A DNA stretch of 6,888 nt from Candidatus Sumerlaeota bacterium (lineage in GTDB: Bacteria; Sumerlaeota; Sumerlaeia; JADFCT01), in assembly GCA_026398575.1 (NCBI GenBank), contig JAPLSP010000221.1, positions 1 through 6,888 of the forward strand. The letters run 5' to 3'. The notes under the pieces were generated by a model, which saw only the letters and a list, made by a program, of their open reading frames with translations, was not told the DNA's origin and searched no databases. Below, in pieces: positions 1 through 4,416 of this stretch; position 1 is the first letter of the stretch; each line of letters begins with the position of its first letter. The translations under genes and the position numbers were made by a program.

Positions 1-123
1 ATCGAATCTACCTGCAAACAATTTCAGCTGCGTGTGAAACGCTGCGGGCAGTTCTGGACCACGGATAACTTGGACGGTCTCTTATGCCTGTATAGCCGTT
101 ATCTCAGCTATCTATGGAATTAA
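1..123 (+). CDS. C-terminal end of a probable transposase (partial)
   Basis: An open frame enters from the left edge and runs 40 codons to a TAA at 121-123. The peptide contains E-S-x-x-K-Q followed by R-V-K and G-Q-F-W, a pattern I associate from memory with the C-terminal tail of transposase-like proteins in planctomycetal and related genomes (E-S-x-x-K-Q...R-V-K...F-W). This is recollection, not a search result. It is convergent with the PcfJ-like gene, with 28 bp between the two stop codons. A G/C-rich stretch with GTTGCACCCCCC (134-145) lies in this gap and could belong to an insertion sequence end, but its partner would lie outside the window. The rest of the protein, including any catalytic residues, is not visible, so a non-transposase identity remains possible. 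Confidence 0.4.
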   Translation: MESTCKQFQLRVKRCGQFWTTDNLDGLLCLYSRYLSYLWN

Positions 124-151
124 CAAAACTGAGTTGCACCCCCCTAAAGAA

Positions 152-1690
152 TCAGAATGGCATTTCATCCAGGCCGAAGAAGGTGGTGTCGGCGATGGAG
201 GCGAAATCATCGCCATCAAAAAACATCGGATCCGGCGGGGGCGTCTGCTGAGCCCATTCGAAATAATGCTCGACCACGTTGCTGAGCCGACGTGAGACGC
301 GGGAATTGCGCGGTCCTTTGAGTTGCTCAACCCGCCACACGCCACAGGCCCACAACTGAATTTCGCATGTGGCATGTTCCCCCTGCCAATCAACGCTATA
401 GAGATAGCTCTCTCCTTTTTGAATGTCGTGGATGTAGCGCTCGCTATAGCAGCAGTTGCGCGCGTTGCGCGCCTCCCGGAGGAGATGGCGGGTGTTGGTG
501 ATCGGGACAATCTGCGGCGTCCCTGGAAACGGCGGCGGCAGGAGGAAGTCAATATGCTTCGGATCTTTCTCCAGCTCTATCTGCCGCTTCATTTCATAGT
601 TGATTGCCGAAACCTCGTCCGCAGAGAGGTATTGCTGCGGGCGGCCCGAGTAGTTCAGCGCCTGCCACATCTGATCATTATCCGAAATGAGTTTGCCGCA
701 ATAGCGATAAAGCCCCGCAGGGCGGTGAGCCAAGATATCCGTGATCAAATGCGGGGTGATGTGTTCGATGATCTCAGGCCGCAGAAGATAAATAATGGAA
801 GAGTTCACGCGCGGCGCATGGCGCAGCAGTTTCATCGCCTGCGCGTTCCCGGCGATTCCGTCCGACTGGAGGGCATTGCGCAGATACAGCAGGTCAACGA
901 TATTGCGTACCTGGAGCGTGTTGACCTTGCGGATGATTTTCCGAGACCATTGGGGGAATTCAAGAAGCGCGAGCGCATCCGCCTGTTTCATCGCGACCAG
1001 CCGGCGGATGGTCCGCATCGTCCAGCTGGGCTTTTGCGGAAGAAAGACCCAGCAATTCGCGATCATGAGCGCGAGTGCGGGATTGGAAAGGCAGAGATCG
1101 TCAAAGCCCGAAACCCGTGAGAGCGTGGAATAAATGGACCACTGCCGGATGGGGAAATTCCGATCGAGAATAGCCACGTGCGCCTTCGGGAGTGTCAGGA
1201 GCCAGCGCAGATAGCACTGGTTATATTTCGACAGCAAAATCTTTACCTTCTCCTTCGAAATCCGGGGAAGGCCGGGTGCCTGCGGGGGCATTGTGTGCGC
1301 CGATGGCTTAGAGCACCACTGGGAGCGCCACTGGGAGCGCCGGCATCCTGCCGGCGTGTAACAAGCGTTTTCTTCCGGCGCGTAACAAGCGCCCCCTGCT
1401 GGCACGGCAGCGTTATCAGTCTGCGGCGCTTCGTTCAGACTTTCTATGAGGAAGTCCAGATCACGGCCTTTGGTATTGCACCAGTTGGCAAAGCGCATGA
1501 GGCTGGAACTGAGATAGGGGCGATTATGCTGCCAGGGGCCATTGGCAGCGGTTTTGATCGCCGCAAAAGGCCGCTCCCCGCTAACCATGACCTGTATGCC
1601 TTTGGTCTTGAACAGCACAAGCCGATCCGGCGCCTTGAACACCGCGCCCAGATGCTTAATGAAAGAATTATTTCCAGTCGCATTATCCAC
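152..1690 (-). CDS. PcfJ-like protein, interrupted in frame by a palindromic repeat
   Basis: The 512-residue product starts with GTG at 1690, preceded by an AAAGGG ribosome binding site nine bases upstream. The C-terminal part (about residues 395-480) resembles the PcfJ family: a helix with L-L-R-E-A and N-C-C-Y (family members often show H-C-V here), a Q-K-G-E-S-Y-L-Y-S-V strand, A-T-C-E-I-Q-L, and Q-L-K-G-P-R-N. PcfJ is named from an Enterococcus conjugative plasmid; its biochemical role is not established, and relatives are common on mobile elements. The N-terminal half has no domain I recognise. Residues about 100-126 are encoded by a tandem-repeat/palindrome insert and contain the repeated peptides R-S-Q-W-R-S-Q-W and A-C-Y; this segment is rich in Cys and probably forms a disordered loop. 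The gene is transcribed away from the integrase, towards the transposase remnant. An 8-bp inverted repeat just upstream may regulate it. Confidence 0.65.
   Translation of the reverse strand: MDNATGNNSFIKHLGAVFKAPDRLVLFKTKGIQVMVSGERPFAAIKTAANGPWQHNRPYLSSSLMRFANWCNTKGRDLDFLIESLNEAPQTDNAAVPAGGACYAPEENACYTPAGCRRSQWRSQWCSKPSAHTMPPQAPGLPRISKEKVKILLSKYNQCYLRWLLTLPKAHVAILDRNFPIRQWSIYSTLSRVSGFDDLCLSNPALALMIANCWVFLPQKPSWTMRTIRRLVAMKQADALALLEFPQWSRKIIRKVNTLQVRNIVDLLYLRNALQSDGIAGNAQAMKLLRHAPRVNSSIIYLLRPEIIEHITPHLITDILAHRPAGLYRYCGKLISDNDQMWQALNYSGRPQQYLSADEVSAINYEMKRQIELEKDPKHIDFLLPPPFPGTPQIVPITNTRHLLREARNARNCCYSERYIHDIQKGESYLYSVDWQGEHATCEIQLWACGVWRVEQLKGPRNSRVSRRLSNVVEHYFEWAQQTPPPDPMFFDGDDFASIADTTFFGLDEMPF
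1317..1391. repeat. REP-like palindrome with tandem repeats inside the PcfJ-like gene
   Basis: Two perfect 12-bp copies of CACTGGGAGCGC (1317-1328, 1329-1340) run into an 8-bp perfect inverted repeat, CGCCGGCA (1338-1345) and TGCCGGCG (1349-1356), with a 3-base loop. This is followed by two 17-bp copies, 16/17 identical, beginning CCGGCG and containing GTAACAAGCG (1351-1367 and 1375-1391), 24 bp apart. All periods (12 and 24) are multiples of three, so the reading frame of the host gene is preserved. It looks like a dispersed palindromic element that landed in a coding sequence and expanded. Confidence 0.7.
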
Positions 1691-1715
1691 TGCGTTTGAC
1701 CCTTTGCGACGAACA

Positions 1716-1744
1716 TCGTAATGCCATGATAGAAGACATTACGA
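1716..1744. promoter_or_regulatory. Inverted repeat upstream of the PcfJ-like gene
   Basis: TCGTAATG (1716-1723) and CATTACGA (1737-1744) are perfect 8-bp inverted copies separated by 13 bases, so the half-sites are centred 21 bp (two helical turns) apart. The element begins 26 bp upstream of the GTG start of the PcfJ-like gene. Spacing and position suit an operator bound by a dimeric regulator, but an mRNA leader hairpin is also possible. No protein can be assigned to it from sequence. Confidence 0.4.
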
Positions 1745-1812
1745 CAAATAGCCTAAATTCCTTCGCGTACCAGTGTCGTCCGGCGGAGACATTATGGAGG
1801 CTTTCGGATAGA

Positions 1813-1845
1813 CTAAAATAATATTTCCATATTTTCATATTTTAG
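1813..1845. promoter_or_regulatory. AT-rich iterated/inverted operator candidate upstream of the RHH gene
   Basis: CTAAAATA (1813-1820) and TATTTTAG (1838-1845) form a perfect 8-bp inverted repeat. Between and overlapping them, an 8-bp period is visible: AATATTTC (1820-1827), CATATTTT (1828-1835), CATATTTT (1836-1843). Short direct or inverted repeats at about this spacing are typical operators of ribbon-helix-helix proteins, and such a protein is encoded immediately downstream. The site is just upstream of a possible -35 element. Autoregulation is an inference. Confidence 0.45.
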
Positions 1846-1847
1846 CC

Positions 1848-1876
1848 TTGACGCCATGCGGGCACAGGCATATTGA
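1848..1876 (+). promoter_or_regulatory. Possible promoter for the RHH-integrase-excisionase genes
   Basis: TTGACG (1848-1853) is followed after 17 bases by TATTGA (1871-1876). The -35 matches the sigma-70 consensus at five of six positions, but the -10 is weak (three of six). Transcription would begin near 1883, giving a short leader that includes the GAAGGGAG ribosome binding site (1885-1892). The repeat operator candidate lies directly upstream. Confidence 0.3.
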
Positions 1877-1904
1877 TTTTCTCCGAAGGGAGCAAGAATA
1901 TTTC

Positions 1905-2102
1905 ATGCGAACTTACGGCGATGATTATCGGAATGTTTCGATTGCGGTTACGCCTGATGAACACAAGCGCTATAAAATGCTTGCCGCTCAATATGAGGTT
2001 TCAATGTCGGACGTAGCACGGCTGTCCCTGAATGATGAGCGCAAGTGGAAGGAAGCGGCGAAATCAAAAGCGCAGACAAGAGGCAAAAAGAAAAACAGCT
2101 GA
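1905..2102 (+). CDS. Ribbon-helix-helix (CopG/Arc-like) DNA-binding protein
   Basis: A 65-residue basic protein. Residues about 9-16 (R-N-V-S-I-A-V-T) form the N-terminal beta strand with alternating residues, residues 17-30 (P-D-E-H-K-R-Y-K-M-L-A-A-Q-Y) the first helix, and 33-48 (S-M-S-D-V-A-R-L onward) the second, followed by a Lys-rich tail. This is the layout of MetJ/Arc/CopG-type repressors, which dimerise through the strand and bind operator repeats. The ATG at 1905 is preferred over an in-frame TTG at 1848 because it follows a purine-rich site (1885-1892) and because the TTG lies in the probable promoter. The gene sits 58 bp upstream of the integrase on the same strand and is probably cotranscribed. 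Likely roles are control of integration genes or auxiliary relaxosome/partition-type DNA binding; sequence alone does not separate them. An antitoxin role is less likely because no toxin gene is adjacent. Confidence 0.65.
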   Translation: MRTYGDDYRNVSIAVTPDEHKRYKMLAAQYEVSMSDVARLSLNDERKWKEAAKSKAQTRGKKKNS

Positions 2103-2160
2103 TGTCCTCCTGCCAGGCCTTTTTCACTTGGCACTGATACGAGCGAAGGAACGGAACACA

Positions 2161-3300
2161 ATGAGACTGTACAAGCGCGAAAATCGAAAAGGGCCGGCAT
2201 CATGGGTTATAGACTACTGCCTGAATGGACAACGACGGCGCAAAGTCTTGAAGGGCGTCACGACCCGGAAACTGGCGGAGGCTGCCTTTGGCGAATTCCG
2301 CATGAAGTACGAGCGCGGGCAGGTAGGGGTTGCCACGAATCCGAACCTGACGCTGGGCGAATGCCTGCAAGCCTATCTCGATTCCAAGCGCGCGCACTGC
2401 GTTCCTTCCTACTTCGATACGTTGACGGCGCGGAAGAAGCAAGCAGGCGGTTTCCTTGGCGAAAATGCTGCGGTTCAATCTATTACACACAAGAATATCA
2501 GCGAGTTCGTTTCCTTCCTGAAATCAGAGGGGGATTCGCCCGCAACGATCAACAAAAAGATCACATTGCTGAAGGCAGCGGGCGCCTTGGCCGTCAAGAC
2601 AAAGCAAATTACAACGAATCCATTTGCGGATGTTGAGCGGGTGAGCGATCCGCGCCCGCCGGCATGGCGCTGGTTGACGCATGATGACGTGAACCGCCTG
2701 TTGGATGTGTGCCAGCACGGTGCACGGATCAAGGTCAAGCGCGAGAACAAGCGCAATTACGAACTGGATGTTCCCGCGCCGCACGGGCTTTATCCGATTG
2801 TGATATTCCTGCTGAACACGGGCGCCCGTCGGGGCGAGGCGATAAAACTGACCTGGGCGGACGTGGACGCGGGCCGGGGCCTTGTGCGCCTGGTTGCCAC
2901 AAAGAAAGCGGCGCGTGGGCGTCGGGCCGAAGCGCGCTTTATCCCCTTGAATGCGACGTTGAAGGAACTCTTCGAGGGCATGGAACGCGGCGCGGCGGCG
3001 GATCGCGTCTTCGCAGTATCCTGGAACAACCTGCGGCGCAAATTCGGGAAGGCCTGCAAAATGGCCGGGCTGGGTCACTGCCGGATTCATGACCTGCGCC
3101 ACACGTTCGCGAGTCACCTGGCGATCAATGGAACGCCCTTGACGGTGATTCGCGAGCTCATGGGGCATGAAACCATGACGATGACTCTGCGCTATGCTCA
3201 CCTATGCCCAAGCACGAAGGTAAGCGCGGTTGACGGCTTGAATCTGGGCGGCGCAAAGGCCGAGGCGAAGGTGATTGTCTTGGGCGAAAAGGCCGGATGA
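2161..3300 (+). CDS. int: Tyrosine recombinase (integrase), complete
   Basis: The 379-residue protein has the normal length and domain order of an element-encoded tyrosine recombinase: an N-terminal arm-binding-like region (about 1-55), a SAM-like core-binding domain (about 62-160), and a catalytic domain (about 170-350). The expected catalytic residues are visible: Arg223 in T-G-A-R-R-G-E, Lys248 or Lys249 in the beta hairpin, His310 and Arg313 in H-D-L-R-H, His336 in L-M-G-H-E, and nucleophile Tyr345 in L-R-Y-A-H-L. It would cut and rejoin DNA at the attachment core, here inferred to be the tRNA-Val 3' half downstream. The ATG at 2161 is chosen because AAGGA lies at 2146-2150; an open frame back to 2032 overlaps the RHH gene and encodes only low-complexity basic residues. 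The excisionase-like gene follows after 56 bp. The C-terminal extension past the active site is short. Confidence 0.93.
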   Translation: MRLYKRENRKGPASWVIDYCLNGQRRRKVLKGVTTRKLAEAAFGEFRMKYERGQVGVATNPNLTLGECLQAYLDSKRAHCVPSYFDTLTARKKQAGGFLGENAAVQSITHKNISEFVSFLKSEGDSPATINKKITLLKAAGALAVKTKQITTNPFADVERVSDPRPPAWRWLTHDDVNRLLDVCQHGARIKVKRENKRNYELDVPAPHGLYPIVIFLLNTGARRGEAIKLTWADVDAGRGLVRLVATKKAARGRRAEARFIPLNATLKELFEGMERGAAADRVFAVSWNNLRRKFGKACKMAGLGHCRIHDLRHTFASHLAINGTPLTVIRELMGHETMTMTLRYAHLCPSTKVSAVDGLNLGGAKAEAKVIVLGEKAG

Positions 3301-3356
3301 TCTTAAAGGGATTACGGTAAGGTGAAATGAACTTGCTGCAAAGAAAGGGAAAGGCC

Positions 3357-3728
3357 ATGACCGCGAGCGGGAAAGATGATCCTGGCGTCCCTAACCTTGA
3401 GGCTGATATCCTGAATGCCGCAGAGGTTGCCAGCATTCTGCGCATACATCCCGTTAGCGTCCGTCGGGCAGCTGCGCGTGGTGAGCTTCCAGCGCGTCGG
3501 ATCGGACGGAAGTTCATCTTCAGCCGATCCGCCCTGGCCGCCTGGCTTCAATCTGCGCCGCTAGCCGCTGCGCCTGCGCCTACCTCAGAGGCTGCACTTA
3601 TCCCTGTTGTTGAATCAAAAGCCAATCCCTTGCCGCGCCATGTTTCGCCTCTCCGGGCCGGGTCTGTCGCTGAACACACGGCTATGAAATTAGTGGCGAT
3701 GATGGACAGGGAAAAGCGCGGATCATGA
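3357..3728 (+). CDS. Excisionase-like helix-turn-helix protein (MerR/HTH_17 type)
   Basis: The 123-residue product contains, at about residues 18-65, the helix-turn-helix and wing of the excisionase/HTH_17 group: I-L-N-A-A-E-V-A-S-I-L, then V-S-V-R-R-A-A-A-R-G-E-L-P-A, then R-R-I-G-R-K-F-I-F-S-R-S-A-L-A-A-W-L. Proteins of this fold often act as recombination directionality factors that bend attachment DNA and favour excision; others are plain regulators. The ATG at 3357 is preferred to an in-frame ATG at 3327 because AAAGGGA (3344-3350) is six bases upstream of it. Unusually for an excisionase, the HTH is followed by about 58 residues that begin Ala/Pro-rich and end in a charged segment, function unknown. 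Its position between the integrase and the attachment site supports the directionality-factor role. Confidence 0.7.
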   Translation: MTASGKDDPGVPNLEADILNAAEVASILRIHPVSVRRAAARGELPARRIGRKFIFSRSALAAWLQSAPLAAAPAPTSEAALIPVVESKANPLPRHVSPLRAGSVAEHTAMKLVAMMDREKRGS

Positions 3729-3752
3729 AGCCACAAAGCGCAGGCTTTTTTA
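3728..3752 (+). terminator. Weak rho-independent terminator after the excisionase-like gene
   Basis: AAGCC (3728-3732) can pair with GGCTT (3743-3747), with a run of six T ending at 3751. An alternative hairpin pairs AAAGC (3735-3739) with GCTTT (3744-3748) around a 4-base loop. Both are short, so efficiency is uncertain. The placement directly at the stop codon is appropriate for the end of the RHH-int-excisionase unit. Confidence 0.45.
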
Positions 3753-3778
3753 TGAGGGAAAGGGCGGGTTGAAAGTAC

Positions 3779-3811
3779 CAATTTTGGGAGTGACATGGCA
3801 CAATTTTGACA
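3779..3811 (+). promoter_or_regulatory. Direct repeats beside the attachment core (candidate arm-type or excisionase sites)
   Basis: CAATTTTG occurs at 3779-3786 and 3801-3808, 22 bp apart, and TGACA at 3791-3795 and 3807-3811, 16 bp apart. They lie in an AT-rich, gene-free gap between the excisionase-like gene and the tRNA core. Integrase arm sites and excisionase sites are commonly short repeats at this kind of location, but nothing here identifies which protein binds. Confidence 0.35.
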
Positions 3812-3872
3812 CAAGGCTTTCATATAATCCTTATAAAAGACTGAAATTACAGTGCTTACTAGCCCAATAAAT

Positions 3873-3922
3873 TCGGCCTCACATGCCGGAGGTCACAGGT
3901 TCGATTCCTGTATCACCCACCA
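3873..3922 (+). other. 3' half of tRNA-Val(CAC): attachment site (attR/attL)
   Basis: The sequence folds as tRNA positions 27 to 76. The anticodon stem TCGGC (3873-3877) pairs with GCCGG (3885-3889), including one U-G pair. The 7-base loop CTCACAT holds anticodon CAC (3880-3882), reading valine GUG codons. A 5-base variable loop, T-stem ACAGG/CCTGT (3895-3899/3907-3911), T-loop TTCGATT, acceptor strand ATCACCC (3912-3918), A73 and encoded CCA (3920-3922) follow. The matching acceptor 5' strand GGGTGAT and the D-arm are absent upstream; the preceding bases are AT-rich and unrelated. Therefore this is not a functional tRNA gene but the displaced 3' copy left by integration, with crossover at or near the anticodon loop, a common crossover region for tRNA-targeting integrases. 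Confidence 0.85.
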
Positions 3923-3937
3923 TCAAAAAATCTCAAA

Positions 3938-4336
3938 TTACAAGGCTTTTTTGCAGTTTTTCGCGCTTTCTCCAATCTTAAGAAGGGCGGGCAAAAGCAC
4001 GGTTGCGGTATCAATGCCGCCCGCGGCTTCGAGGTTGTTTTCGTGGCCGATGCGGGCCGGAGTTTTGCCGCTGAGAATATCGGCGCGCGACGGGCTGCAC
4101 ACGCAGCCGGGCACATAGCCTTGGGTGAAGCGCAACCCATCGGCGGCGAGCCGATCCAAATGCGGCGTTGGAATGTCCTTGCAGCCTTGAAACCCAAAGT
4201 CGGCGTATCCGGCATCATCGAAGACAATGAGCAGGATGTTGGGTTTCGCCGCAGGCTTTGGCGCATCGGCGGCCCGCAGTGCTGCCAGCGGCGCCAGCAG
4301 CAGGGCGGCGAGGAGGAGGGTTGTGCGTTTGTTCAT
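3938..4336 (-). pseudogene. Secreted arylsulfatase, N-terminal fragment
   Basis: The ATG at 4336 follows AAGGA at a good distance and opens a typical signal peptide (basic M-N-K-R, Leu/Ala-rich core, cleavage near R-A-A-D-A at residues 21-25). P-N-I-L-L-I-V-F-D-D (33-41, metal-binding Asp40/Asp41) follows, then C-S-P-S-R at residues 80-84, whose Cys is converted to formylglycine in this family. After about residue 118 similarity to sulfatases fades, and the frame stops at residue 132, whereas family members are usually 450-600 residues. The G-K-W-H-L-G segment, the D-N metal ligands and the C-terminal subdomain are missing, so activity is not expected. The stop lies 15 bp beyond the tRNA CCA end. 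The gene is 80 bp downstream of the full sulfatase on the same strand and was probably the last gene of that operon before truncation. Confidence 0.82.
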
Positions 4337-4416
4337 GCTCTTGTTCCTTGGTTGTGCGAATGTTGGCTCGCTTTCAAGTTTCAAGATCTGCCCCCCCGGC
4401 GATCCCGATGATAGTT

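Larger units (their letters stand above)
1..3922. mobile_element. Right end of a tRNA-Val-integrated element
   Basis: The stretch combines a tyrosine recombinase, an excisionase-like HTH gene, a ribbon-helix-helix gene and a PcfJ-like gene, and ends exactly at a tRNA 3' half lacking its 5' half. In integration into a tRNA 3' end, the incoming element rebuilds the tRNA at one end and leaves a displaced 3' copy at the other, with the integrase gene usually close to one end. That arrangement is seen here, so 3922 is taken as the right boundary. The left boundary and element size are unknown. I see no replication, conjugation or capsid genes in the window, so the element's class (integrative conjugative element, genomic island, or phage remnant) cannot be decided. 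Confidence 0.6.

Noticed and set aside
323..1120. A 265-codon open frame on the + strand.
   Set aside because: It lies entirely antisense to the PcfJ-like gene, is very Arg-rich, and has no recognisable domain; the minus-strand frame has the PcfJ motifs.
1317..1391. The repeats considered as a CRISPR array.
   Set aside because: Units are 12 and 17 bp with no regular unique spacers, there is an internal hairpin, and no cas gene is present.
1848..1904. TTG start extending the RHH protein by 19 residues.
   Set aside because: The TTG coincides with the putative -35 element, the extra residues are outside the normal RHH fold, and ATG 1905 has its own purine-rich site.
2032..2160. An N-terminal extension of the integrase starting at ATG 2032.
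   Set aside because: It overlaps the RHH coding sequence in another frame, gives a low-complexity basic peptide, and the ATG at 2161 has a proper ribosome binding site.
2524..3201. A 225-codon open frame on the - strand.
   Set aside because: It is antisense to the integrase, which has all catalytic residues; its peptide shows no domain.
3806..3828. Consensus-looking TTGACA (3806-3811) and TATAAT (3823-3828).
   Set aside because: They are only 11 bases apart, too close for a sigma-70 promoter, and there is no gene directly downstream except the tRNA half. A -35 at proper spacing before TATAAT is poor.
3841..3922. A complete functional tRNA-Val gene.
   Set aside because: No acceptor 5' strand (GGGTGAT) or D-arm precedes the anticodon stem, so only the 3' half is present.
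4391..4397. A run of seven C between the two sulfatase genes, considered as a phase-variation tract.
   Set aside because: It is short, lies after one stop and well before the next start, and does not fall in a promoter spacer that I can identify.
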